This document shows, one piece after another, positions 45,535 to 59,829 of a stretch of 64,000 nucleotides of DNA (positions are counted from its first letter, which is position 1; the number at the start of each line of letters is the position of its first letter). This DNA comes from Rosellinia necatrix (taxonomy: Eukaryota > Ascomycota > Sordariomycetes > Xylariales > Xylariaceae). The notes below the pieces were generated by a model that had not been told where the DNA came from, searched no databases, and saw only the letters and a program-made list of their open reading frames with translations. Made by a program: the position numbers and the translations under genes. Location of the stretch: the NCBI GenBank assembly GCA_021209875.1, contig JAGYVD010000005.1, positions 3,820,001 through 3,884,000 of the forward strand, given 5' to 3'.

Positions 45535-48500
45535 ATTGGATGGAAAGACTGGTTAAAGAGGTTAAAGAGGTTGACGATGGTGGGGATTGAACTGAGGGGT
45601 GTTTCCGAGTCTCTGGTTGTTGGTTGTATTCTGTTGCATCGATGATGTGACGGGCGCACAGCGTCAGTTTTATATCCACTCTGTTCAAGTCACGGCCGGA
45701 ATTCCCCAGAGGAACGCTGCCCAGATACGCACAGGGCTCGTTATGCTTGCCAACCTTTCAGAAATCTAGAACCTGTCAGATGAGAAGATATGACGGTGCC
45801 TTGGCTCGGCTCTTCACCCTCATGTCCCCGATGCCCAGTGAAGAGGAGGAGCTTACGCCCAGGGATACGGTCAGTCGCTGGAAAGTTGAGATACCCTTGT
45901 CCCGCGTCTTCCCCGAGCTCTCATGTATCTCGGGCTGTGCCATGATCAGATACCCAACGCCAGTGGCGCGCCCAATAGATGCAGGATTTCTCAGCACACG
46001 CTCAGCACACTATTGGAGACTAGCTGTAGCCGAACCGTCGTCGCACCCTCCATGCAATATACCCACTCAGAGGGTATGTCAACGCAGAGAGCTAGATCCT
46101 GGGTTACCTTCTGCATTCCAATGACGGTACAAGGGTTTGGGACCGGGCACTCGAAATCACGAGGCGTCTTTCGTAACTTCTGGATTAGGTTGGCACTTAT
46201 CTGGAATGTTGCATACGTTGTAACGTGGCAGCGGAAAGCCTCAGTCAAACGCACGGGTTGTACGCACGGGTAGCCTGTCTGCTGTGCAATACTTCCAGCA
46301 CGCACCGACACTAACATGCCATGTAGTTGACCACGTCCCAGAGCCGCAGTCGATCCTTACTACAGGCCAGCTTTAATATCAGGCGGCTGAACTTCCCCAG
46401 GTTATATTTATATGACATACAGCCTTATCCGAACTCTCGGAATCCGTTATATTGCGCCATGTCGTGGGAGAGCGCCTCGCTACTTAGCCCATACCACAGT
46501 AGGGCGTGGAAGATATGAATTCATATCGGACAGTAATCTCTGCAAGGCATTCTAAATTGCTGATCATTTTTAGCCCGCCACTCACCAAAGCACGGATGAG
46601 TTGCGTCGTCTGAGAATAGGGGTGACTGGACGCACTCGATATTAACACCACGAACTAGACCCCAACTTTCACTTTACCCGGCACTTTATCCAACCCGCGC
46701 GCCACCCGCTGCTACCTGCGTTGCTCTCCGACTACTGGTTCAAATAAAGTGCCGAGAATTCGAGCCAGGAAATTATTTAGCGGAGAACGAGGCGACCGGA
46801 ACCCGGTAGCGAACTGACCAAGCACAACATGTGAATTTTATGGGCCGATTAGAATCGAGTGGAAACATACAATAGTACAACAGGAGGCCTGAAGACCTTC
46901 GTTGCCTTCCACTGCGGCGAAGCCCTTATCAATACCAAGCTTCCTGAAAGAGGACGTGTGGGTGAGCCAACTTCGAGAGTGCAGGGGAGAAATGTGCTCG
47001 CTAGCCGGCAGTTCATTTAGGGCCGAGAAAATTACCGAATGGCATGAAGGTTGTCAAGATTGCACTGTTGTGTTGCCTTGATGAGGTAATTTGACATGCA
47101 GGACGCGGCTCGCAGCGATCTTCCACCCTGATGTAACTTGCCGACTGCTCTATTCGCTACTGAAAATAGACCTCATGCTGCCGAAGTTGGAATTGGGGAG
47201 TCACCGCTAGAATCTATATCAAAATTTCTCATATCGCCATGTATGAAGGTTCTCTAAGTGGAGCTAGACAATGAAAGACCTTTTGGCTCAATATCGAAAG
47301 CAGGGTAACCGAATCCCGCATCTGGCTGGTGGGAACTGTATCTAGCATGTAAGACTCTGTTGGGGTCACTTTCTCAACTCACTGGGGGCCAATATGTGCA
47401 TTAAAATGTTATGATGCCTAGTATGCAGGCAGAACGAACTTCATACTATGTACAAGGTATCGATCATACAATACGTGATATTGGAGACGCTTGGTTATAG
47501 TAATCAGTAAACTAAAATAATGATGTCAATGATACGTACTCTGTCGCCTAGTTAGTCAATATTAGTCAAAAAGTTATCTTTGGGGATGGGATTGGGCCGA
47601 TACGAGCCACCGGACGAAAGGATTCACGGTGAGATACGAGGGAGGGGGGTCCTGTCATCGACCTGCTGAAATCTTCTCTCTGAGATATCTACATCGCCGC
47701 ACTGGAACCTCAGCCTGCCTGGGCGATGCGAACCCATGATAGCTGAAATGATGTCGCACCTGACCCTTATGGGGAAGGGAGACAGAAACCTTCTAGACGC
47801 ACCCTTCCACATGCACGACCACCACGCTTCACACCATCTGGGGGTCCATCCCGCGTCTATGCAAGAGCGTTGGCAGCTCCTATCGCGTGACTATCACGGA
47901 TATTAGATCAAGGCGAGCTTCCCTAATAGTTAAGTGGAATGGATGTCAAGAGACGTCCTGTCAGGAAGAGAAATAAGGACTCGACAAACCCCCCTCCTCC
48001 CCCACACACTCACCCTGTTGATGCCACGCTACAACATCTGTACGAATATAGAAAGAAAGAAAAAAGAAGAAGAAGGAAACCTGGAACATATGACATATCA
48101 CCGGCATTCTAAAAATAATTTATATATGCTTTGTTGGGGCCAGAGAGATCGGATGAACCATATCCACAAAAATATCCCGTCCCACGGGCCAGTAATCGGA
48201 GACTGCCAAAGTCGGCAAACTAGCGGGGGGGGGGCCCCTACTGAGACGAAAACAGGAAACATAGCCCACACTTTTCTTCGTCGCCGCGTGAGCATGGAGT
48301 TCCCAAGGTTTTTTTTTTTTCTGGATCTCCACGACCTCGGAAGGGTCACGTACGCAGGCATATCCCGATTTACCCCCATCGACGAGACGGACGGCGTCTC
48401 CAAGGCTTTGCAAAAAAAATATATATATATATATCAATATTGAGCACCAGTCTTTCCGAGCGTGTCTACTCACCCGCTATTCCCCCAAGCAAAGAACTTT

Positions 48501-49359
48501 CTTACGTGATAAGTGCCACCACAAATGGCGTGGCGAAATCCCGGGGAGGAAATCCGGTGCTCCACGGCCGCCGGGCGGGTGTCGTCGCCCGATGCGACTT
48601 AAAACGCGCCGGTATAGGTCCCGCACGAAGAGCCCCCTCTCCCCCTCTTCCCCCCTCCCCCCCCCAAATCCCTCTCCAAGGTATTTCCTTAGTTGTCTCG
48701 GTGCTATCGAGATTTGGTTGTGGTGCGGTCACCTTCGGCACATCAGCAGGGCCGGAATCAAACCGCTGCTAGTCGGGGCGGGTTGGGTTGGGTCACATAT
48801 GGCTCCCGGTCGGTGAGTGGGTGAGTTCACTTCGCCGCTCGGTGTTATAATTTGCTAAAAAAAAAAAAAAAAACTCATGCTTCGTTTCTACTAGCTATGC
48901 GGTATAAAAATTATCCCGCCAGGCGGAAGAAATGCTTACAGAATACCGTCGCCCAGCTCTCAGGTGACCCCTTTAGGGTGACCAGTGGGTATGGTTGCCT
49001 AGAGTATCATTCTCATATAGAGCACTTGGAGAGGATCGTGTAGCGGCCGAAACATGTGTTTATGATCATATTATCGATACACCACAATTAATAATTATCC
49101 TTGTCGTGACAACTAGTTAAAAGTATGTGCTGTATCTCGACAGAGTACGTTGATTAGGGGAGAGAAGTCACGTGCTGAGTCTCAATTGGAGCCTTTCATT
49201 TTGAAGATGTTGTGTACAGAGGTTCTCATGTGGTTGATATATTATGTCGTGTACCTATCTTTAGATCACAACATCTCCCCAATAAGGATACGGCATGCCA
49301 AGTGAGTGCTACGTAGCACTGATACTCTTCGTTACATTTTGCCATGCCGGATTAGCCCT
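45535..49359. other. 3.8-kb gene-free stretch
   Basis: It lies between the small secreted protein gene and the 3' end of the flavin monooxygenase gene, both minus strand. I noticed an 11-bp inverted repeat pair at 46679/46744, homopolymer runs near 48230 (G), 48310 (T) and 48857 (A), and CT-rich DNA at 48.6 kb. Frames up to 169 codons exist, but none has protein-like composition. Confidence 0.5.
46679..46754. repeat. Inverted repeat, 11-bp arms 54 bases apart
   Basis: CGGCACTTTAT at 46679-46689 and its reverse complement ATAAAGTGCCG at 46744-46754. It could be the ends or the fold-back of a very small element, but no target-site duplication was recognised. Confidence 0.6.
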
Positions 49360-51532
<2,173 letters not shown>

Positions 51533-54500
51533 CGTGTATGCGCTACTGGATATATGATGCAGAGATGATGACGTGAGTGAGCGATCGGCTAAAGCGCGAA
51601 AACAACGCCGCAATGAGAGGAGGAGGGTGTTATATCCAGAGAAGCGAAGCCAAAAACATGCACAGAAATAATCGACCGTTTCATGAGGATTCACTTGGGG
51701 GTATCTAATATGACGATGTTTGTTCTGGCAAGAGGGTGCTGGGGAATCAGTCGTTTATGAATGAGTAGCTTGCCAGCCTGGATCGGACAAAGAGCCACAG
51801 GTAAGCCGGGGAGCGCATGTGATTAAATAAGAATAAGCATTTGGGATTGGCCTAGACCCCGGGCCCGGGGCGTCGGTCAACGGCGTTGATTACGGTATAG
51901 CCAGGATATGGCCAGCCGGGGGGGTGACCTGCGATCAGGACCAGACGGCACAGAGACCCGGGAGATACAGCATCTCGGCTCGAAGCGATAGCGCGCGCCC
52001 CGACCTACAAGGGGTAACGAATACGAATCGATTAAGACAGACGGACAAGGATGCCAATTAACTAGTCCAGATAGCACGACGCCAGCAGTGGCCGCGGGCT
52101 TTGGATGAAAACCATGACGGTGGCGGAAAGGGGAGAGTGGGATGGCGGGCTTGGAACCGGGCTCGTGGCACGGTTAGATTTATCGCTTCGCTGTGAACCG
52201 CTTACTCCCATGTTCAAGGTGGTAGAAGAGGGTAAGGAGGGTAAGGAGAAGGTGGTAGGAGGGGGGCGTCGATGAGGAGGCGTCGAACTCGGCTAGCTAG
52301 GTAGCTAGCTGGCTGGCTAGCTGGCTGGCTGGCTACCAGCGGTTCGGGGACTGGCAAAAGGCGCAAGAGGCAGGCAAGCGCGTGTAAGAAGGAGCGCGGG
52401 ATCTCACCACGGGAGTGAAGAGTGGGGGCCGTGGGGATGGGGTACCTATGTATCAACCAACGTGTGGATCCATTGCCTCATCACGGCTACAGTTCTCGGG
52501 AAAGAAATAAATGGGGTACAGAGCCTCTTAAAGTTCCTCGCGGGTATCCAATCCAGATGTACGCCGTACCACAGTCGCACCTGGTACTTGAGCCGTACTT
52601 GGTGGTATAGCCAGTACTTCGTAGCATAATACGTAGTAGACGTAGTATACGTAACTCAAACATGGCGTGGTCGCATACCACCAGGATCGCATGATCTTTT
52701 AGGTAAATAGGTAGGTAGGTACTAGGTAATGTTAGGTTGTGATAAATAATCTGCCAGAGAGTGCCAACCTGATATATTATCAATCTAGCTTGTCAGTCAG
52801 GCTTCCGAGAGTCTGTCCGACTCACCGCACACCCCGAAGCGCGGACCCATCCCCAATATGTTGAGAGGACCTCGGGAGTGACTTTAATGTCCTGGGTATC
52901 ATACCAAGCATTGAGACATATTAATTGGTTTCGGTTTTCGGTTTTCGAGCCCCCAACCGACCGACGTTGTTGATCGGAACCCACCGTATTGATCTCAGTC
53001 CCCGAGCCAACGTGTTAGTCTTACATCTCGGTTCTTATATTCGGCTCTTCGATGATCTCGGATAAGGGGGGTAGCACGGCTTCCGACGAGCTCACTCAGT
53101 CATCTATCCGTAAAGACGTGCTCACACACACATACACATACATACATATATATGCGCGCGTTCGGTTGCTGAGTGGGAAATTGGCGTTTTGGATTGCCAT
53201 AAACCGTCATTTTCCTGAATTCTCTCAGTGGATTGCAGCCGCTAAGCAGTTTGTCTTAGGTCCATCGAGTACCCTAACGCGCGCATAGCCACTCGCTCAC
53301 TCATATCTTTGACAGGGCGGGGTAACTTATAATTCTGTCGAGATCTGATCTCGTGTCATAGCCATAGTTCCTATAGTAATACAGCCGCGTAAGCGTTTGC
53401 CAGACTCTAACAACATGTAGCAGGCACCACCTCTAGGAGCAAAGACACCGCTAGCAAAGTCGCCTCGCCCAAACTAGGGCATCTTCGTCATTATCCCCCA
53501 ATCAGTTAAGTTCGAATGTTCGTGCGCACATAAGGAAGTCCAAAGCAATATGACGTGTGATCCCACAGGCAGCTGGATCTCGCAGTGTTTTATGAGGGAA
53601 TAAAGGATAGATGTGTGGTCTGAGATGGCTTCAGGGGTCCACCATGCACCATGTTAGATAGTAGCCGCTTCGTAGGTTATAGTTATTGGTACCTACTACC
53701 CCCACTACCTAACTACCTAAGTAGCTATCCTCGGTGGAATATCATTATAAGCCATATTAATCCAAATACTAAGGTTATGCATATATCCTAATAACACAGC
53801 ATAAACCCCTACTCGCTACTTACCATTGGAATTGGATGCCACGATGCCTAGCTGTATTTGACATTTGGATAACTTGGGGCAGCCAGTTTCTGACAAGTTG
53901 TTTCTTGATTCTGCTTGATGACATCCAGCCCGCTTCCTTATTCCCGACGCTACTGTAGGTTAGGCACTTTGATCGGGGACTTGTGGGGCCAGAGCCGAGA
54001 AGAAGCTAACTAGTCCAAAAAGAAGGTAGTACTATGGGGTGCTGAAGTCGAAGTATTTGTATGCTCGCTTAAAGGTGTCAAATCTTCTCTTAGACTGGTG
54101 TTTAGCTAAGCTAACGTGTTGTTTGATCAAAAAAGATGTGAGGTTCGGACAACTGTCGATCCTCCAGCACAATATAACTACCTACCTCATACGGATGTTC
54201 GAAACAACCCGGAACTAGTCTAATTTAAAGCTATATACATACACCAAAGGCACAGTCGTGGTATTAGGTATTGCATGACGCCCATCATCCTCCAATATAC
54301 ATCTATGCCTGCACACCACATCCTATCCAAACCGTTCGAACCCATTTTGTGAAAGTGGTGCACCTACCCATGTTATAGACTAGGTATCCAAGCGCTCGTT
54401 CCTGAGCCGCAAAATACCTCCATAATACGAGACTATACGAGGCTTGCATTTAGCATGTATTCACATTTGCTGGCAGCTCAGAACAGGCGGCAAACGCCGC

Positions 54501-55198
54501 GTTCCTCGACCTTGTTTCTCGCGGGCTAGAGCTGCAGGAACATTAAGCCATATCTTAGTCGCAATCCTGTCGACGATCCGATCCAGGAGATTTCCATTTC
54601 CTTTCCATCGTCTCGCCAGCTACTCTGCGGAGCCACGTTGCAGGTCGCATGCCGTACGGGTAGTCTATAGAGGTCGTCTCGGCTCAGAACCGTGCGTCGA
54701 CCACACCGTCTGGCCGTCGACCCGCCGTTCGCAGTGCATATTATGGTTTATTTGTCTCTTTCGCCCGCCCACGGCCGCTTTGTTATTCCTTGGATTGGGC
54801 GCTCGGCCGAGTAGTCATTCACCATGGACGACGGCGAAGAGCATGTGAGGAGCATGTGAGGAGCTGCTGTGACGTCAAGCATAGAAATCGACAATTCTAT
54901 TAAGCTCGATGAGGTCCTTGTTTACGAGGGCGCTTGTTGGGTATAAGGCCGAAGTTGAGCGAAAATCCACCACGATGCTACCACTCCCCTGTCTCCCGCC
55001 ACCTAACGCGTTGGTTCCCCCATCCCTAAAGAGGTAGGTAGATCAATAGGATCTAGCCCATGATGTCGCCGTCACCACCTTGAATTTGATGGGCACGGAA
55101 TAGACATGTGGATATAACGAGGGCGTATTCCGCCCTAGGTTGGGGAGTCTTCCTCTTCGTAGATCTTGCTTTTGCCTTAGATAGTATTCGTCGTGAAT
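51533..55198. other. 3.7-kb gene-free stretch between divergent genes
   Basis: Non-coding DNA between the monooxygenase (-) and the DUF4185-like gene (+). It contains a GGCTGGCTA-type simple repeat at 52291, CCTAGGTA-related motifs near 52697, 53687 and 55031, and an 11-bp tandem duplication (AGCATGTGAGG)x2 at 54840. The 134-codon frame at 54444 is featureless. Confidence 0.5.
52291..52335. repeat. GGCTAGCT/GGCTGGCT simple repeat
   Basis: Tetranucleotide array alternating between GCTA and GCTG units, in non-coding DNA. Confidence 0.85.
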
Positions 55199-56674
55199 AT
55201 GGCGCGATCAGCTTGCCTCTTTCTTGGTGCGTTGCTCCTGGAGAGCGTTGCGTCCGTAGCCGTCTCGAAGAGGGCATTTACCCCAACAGTTAAGAGCGCC
55301 ACCGTCATCGGGAACATCGCGGACCCAGCCATCAACCGTGACTCCTGCGGTTCGGTCCGGATCGGCGACCGCGCGTTCTGGACGTGCCGTGATAGCCAGC
55401 CTTACGATGGGAATGGCGTCCCGACTTTGCCGCTGTGGTCCACCTCCGCGAGTTGGTCCAATTTCAAGGCCGATGGAACCCCCGATCTCCTACAGTATGG
55501 CGGCGGCGGTAGCCGGAACCCTTACTTCCCTTACACGGCGGGCGAGTGCAACACCAACAGTGCCGGTTCATGCTCCGATGGGACTCGCTACGCCATCTGG
55601 CCGGACCAGCCCCCGTTGGTGACGTCCGTCAACGGCAACACCGTCACGGCGTACACCTGGATTCGTAAAACACATATCAGGGGAGAGGTACGTTTGAGGG
55701 CAGCTCAATATTAAGTCCTTCCCTTCTCGTGTTAACTATCGATTCACATAAATGCTGATAATTTGACAGTGAGTGTAGTGTAGTCTTCATTTGTAGCCAA
55801 GGCCCACGTTGGAAAATTTTCGGGAGCATCGGCCATATTGAACGACACGTTAACGCTTTTACCCCTTTAGCTTCAGCACGAATGATCCGGACCCGGCGAC
55901 CTCGCTTTACAAGATGACATACGACGTGACCACGTCGGACCGGAATGCCCTGCCCAAGGTCACTCTCGTGAATGAAAACTTCTGGCTTTATGGCTCTATC
56001 CCCTACGGTGCCTACGGCAGTGTGGTCAAGGATGGTACTGCTTATCTGTTCGGCCAGCCATCCAACCATGTCATTGGCCTGGCAAAGGTTCCCGTCGGAT
56101 CCATCGAGGACAAGTCCAAGTACCAATATTGGGTCAATGGCCAGTGGACATCCAGCATGCCGGCTCTCAACGCCGCGAACATCAATATTCCTAATGTGAG
56201 CGCGGGTGGACAGGGAACTTACTTCTATTCGAACTATTGGAAGAAGTGGGTATGGATCGGTCAGGTGAGTAACTTTGAATTCCCTTCAGTTTCGATTTCC
56301 GCGGGTATTGGCAATAGATGTGCATCAAGCCCAATCGGCCAACCCCTCTCGCCCCAATCCTCACGCCGTATAGTTGTCGAGCCTTTCAGTGACGCTGACC
56401 CGTGTGCTGTTTGTCAAAGGCCGGCATCAGCGTCTCCGCCGATTTCTACATCACCACGGCCGACTCCATCACGGGGCCGTGGGAGAGCTCTGCCCACTTC
56501 TACCAGGGCCAGACCGGCAGCTATCCCCTGGGTGCGTACACGCTCCAGGCCCATCCGGGACTCCACCCGAGCGGCACCAACGTCAACGAGATCTACCTTA
56601 CCTACACCAAGAACGACGCGTTCGCGGGCACCGCATTGTATTCCATGCCCCTTATCCACGTTCAGTGGAACTAG
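55199..56674 (+). CDS. Secreted DUF4185-like protein (possible beta-propeller, enzyme role unknown)
   Basis: Extracellular protein with signal peptide MARSACLFLGALLLESVASVA. The blocks GNIADPAINRDSCGSVRIGDRAFWTCRDSQ, PLWSTSASW, NPYFPYTAGEC, TAYTWIRKTHI, TLVNENFWLYGS, YLFGQ and YFYSNYWKKWVWIGQ recall fungal DUF4185 proteins and, more loosely, GH43-type propellers. The catalytic role is unproven. The last intron is clear: 56265-56419 (GTGAGT..AAAG), joining WIGQ to AGISVSADFYITT. The first junction is not clear: the donor after GAG (55687) and the acceptor before the TTCAGCACG block (near 55871) are out of phase by two bases. An 11-nt micro-exon (CCAAGGCCCAC at about 55798) between two introns would restore the frame; an indel is the alternative. 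Start chosen at the ATG preceding the signal peptide. Confidence 0.75.
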
Positions 56675-58720
56675 GCGGCCCGTGTCCCTCGGCGCGCCCC
56701 ATCTCTCGGTTTTATAGACGCGGGAACCTGGTGGTGGGGTTGTTGAATCGATGGATTAAACCTTACGTCAATTCCGCCGCCAGGAAACCCCCTCCTGCCG
56801 CTGCGCATCATCATCATCATCCCGCACGATGGCTGGCTGCGCCTCACAGCGATGGTGAAGACGTATGTTGTCGCGCCCTTCACTTTCCCCGTGCTACTTA
56901 TCTTGGATATACTTTTGGAAAACGATAGGTGTCGGCGGCTCGTGTATATACACCCAAATCCCCTCGTATATAGTTGCATATACCATATACCTGTCTTCTA
57001 TCCATTCCCTACTCTTTCCTCTTGTAGATATCATTGGTCGTTGACCAAGCTGGTGAACTGGCCGCTCGTCACGAAGTCGCCTGATCCTCCTTGAATCCCG
57101 CCACGCTCTCTGCTTTCTTTATGGGGGTGATATTTATTCGTGATGGAGTCCGCAGCTATTATCTTCTCCCCCCTCCCTAGAGTAAGCCTAGCAACACCCC
57201 TCAAGACAAGACCTGTATGTATGTCTGCTGATGAAAGTCGAGAAGAGGGGACAGTGCATATGAATTTTATCAAGTCTCCTAACGCGTCTGGTCGTCTGCC
57301 GCACTTTCCACCTGACCTCGGTAGTTTGGCCTATCCTGGGAGCTCGTCTTCTTTATCATTTACATGAGAATATATTAGTTTACGGTACTTGTGAAGCTAG
57401 TCCAGTAGGTATCTAGGTAGGTTCCATAGATGTAGCGTCGGCAGGCCGTTAAGTACTGGCTATTTCCCTGCAGCTTCGTTTTGGTATGTTTCTCGAGTAG
57501 GTATAGCAGTGGTGTTGCGTATCGCTATCCAAGGTACTCAAATTAGACGTTAATAATACTACTAACTACTACTACTATACAAGGTACTGATGAAGTGGTT
57601 TTTGACCCACTTGTTTATGGTACATAGGTACCTAGGTAAGTAGTTAGCAATAGCACGATATGCATGACACTGGATGAGCAACGTCAATTCGTGCAAGGTC
57701 TTGAATGGGGTCTTGTTGCTGTCTGGCACCTTAGGTCTCTAAAGACGGACCGGGCCGGGCGAGCCCGTCCTGTAATATTTGATGTGATTACTAACACTAT
57801 TCGATAGGCTTAAACCAAGACACTGAAAATCAAATCCACAAGGCGAGACACCCAGTACGATCACTTCGACAGCTAAATTGGCAATATGCTACTTCTGTGC
57901 AAGGCCATATCAATCTCACTCTTGCCCCGAGACATTAGGTATTCTGTCGAGTCGGAGATATAGAAGACAAATTACGCTAATAGGACGGCGAGTAGGTATG
58001 ATATCAAAGGAAGAATTGATAAAGAGATAAAGAGTGGGCTCTAAGAGGGACTAGCATTTAAGTATCCCAACTCAAACGCTGACCCCGGGCTGAATAGCGA
58101 TGAATAACCCAGTGTTACAATATACCGAGACGGAATGGAACAGCGAACGACACTGAATGGCTTATATGGCGACCTGCCTTTGATGGTTTCGCAAAATACG
58201 GTGGGGAGAGGGCGTGCAAATTCCCTTATGTGGGTATATCGTAGGATAGATAATATGGACGCGACGGCAAACACTTGTCTTTATCACAATTCGAGGCGGT
58301 TTGTAGGGTATAGCCCGCTAGAGACGTGGGACACTGGTCGCAAAACAATATAGGTAGAATATGCACACAAATACCTCGGCATAACCTTGGGCGGAATGAA
58401 AATAATATGGGGATGATTGGGCTGAAATGGGCAGAGAAGCCAGATCGATTTTTGCAAATCCTCACCGCCTCAATATAAGTACATGCATGTATACGTAATT
58501 CGGCTAAAAACGCCTAATCGCGAGGAGTCCGCTGATGGATGGAGACAGCAATAATCCAAGAAATGACGTAATGTATGTTTGCAGAAGATAGGTTTGATGA
58601 GACATGAGCGTCTCCGGACGAAAAGCTTTTTTATCATGGAACAAAATAGAGTCATAAAGAAGCCTGCTTCAAGCCACCTATAGTTATTTACGTCAGCACC
58701 ACAGTTAGATAGACTTACGA

Positions 58721-58753
58721 GTACTAGGTAGGTAAGTACCTACCTAGGTAAGT
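58721..58753. repeat. CCTAGGTA-type palindromic motif, long copy
   Basis: An inverted arrangement: GTACTAGGTAGGTAAG followed by TACCTACCTAGGTAAG. Two A11 runs separated by TT follow directly. Confidence 0.65.
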
Positions 58754-59489
58754 GATTGAAAAAAAAAAATTAAAAAAAAAAATTTCAACCTTGAGGGGAG
58801 AGGATACTCCCATCCTGCATGGGTGGTTACACATGTCCGATCAAGAGATCCGCTCTAGTGTGTATTAGGAATGGCTGATGTAGATCAGGCCGGTGTGGTC
58901 CCATTTTGGACTCAGACTAGATACTTCGGCAGATGTACTACTCAACCTAGTTTTGGCAGAGAGTAACCTGTAGGCATCTCCCCTTCCAAAGCGCCAGGTT
59001 CATGTCCACATGTCCCCGTGCCACAATCAACCAGGATTATAATATCCGTGGCCTATGGCTGCGCGGCTGCGCGCTTACACTAGACTTAATCTTGGTAGAC
59101 TCGGATCGGTCGTGGAGGCTGAATGCCAAAACTCCAAAAATCTCCATATCCAAGCATACTGGGTGCCTCATCCCCATCGCCGTAGATCTGCCCGGACTCG
59201 CCAGCGGCCCATGGGCGCTGATAGCCCACCTACGAAGAGTTTAAGTTTCCTGGTGCAGGAGCGCACAGGTAAGTCGGGTGGTTTCCCTCTGTTTACGGCT
59301 GCCCAAATGAGCAGTTGCCCTCCACAATCATTCGAAACGCGCCTGCCGTGCGCGATTGCCCTCGCCCTACCCTGCTGGCTCTCAGGGCTGTTCAACCGTG
59401 TCAACTTTCCCCTCCTCCTTCTCCTCTCCTTCTCCTCCTCCACATCGCAGATTACTGTTGTTTTCGCATCGCAAAGCAATCGTGTTCGA

Positions 59490-59516
59490 CGCATTCAACG
59501 CATTCAACGCATTCAA
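59490..59516. repeat. Tandem (CGCATTCAA)x3
   Basis: Three perfect 9-bp units about 310 bases before the Ulp1-like start codon, in the probable 5' leader. Confidence 0.85.
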
Positions 59517-59829
59517 CACAATCGCACCCAGCTTCGTTTGGAAGCCTCCTGCTCCGTCTTGTCTGCACTTGCATTTGCATCCGCATTCAATTCGTATATA
59601 AAGAAACCACCACTTTCCGCGTTCTGCATCCTGTGCCTAGCACTCTGCATTCCGCCTACTGTAACTTCACGTTGCAAATTAGCAATCTGGAATCTGATTT
59701 CGATTCCCACCTTCCCATCTCCCATACTTCTTTCATCTTCAATTTCGGTCGTTGTTCCATCTACTACCTGATAGTCGTCGACCCATCCGTCACCGACCCC
59801 TCCGTCGTCGAACCTGCTTATTGACCATC

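Larger units (their letters stand above)
56675..59829. other. 3.1-kb gene-free stretch
   Basis: DUF4185-like 3' flank and the promoter/leader of the Ulp1-like gene. CCTAGGTA-type motifs occur near 57408, 57625 and 58721, next to two A11 runs at 58760. A 238-codon frame at 59055 overlaps the CT-rich leader and has no protein-like features. A 9-bp triplet repeat lies at 59490. Confidence 0.5.

Noticed and set aside
47934..48443. 169-codon frame in the 45.5-49.4 kb gap
   Set aside because: Contains homopolymer and AT-repeat translations and no protein-like pattern.
59055..59771. 238-codon frame upstream of the Ulp1-like gene
   Set aside because: CT-rich leader with no domain; it spans the tandem CGCATTCAA repeat and ends before the true start.
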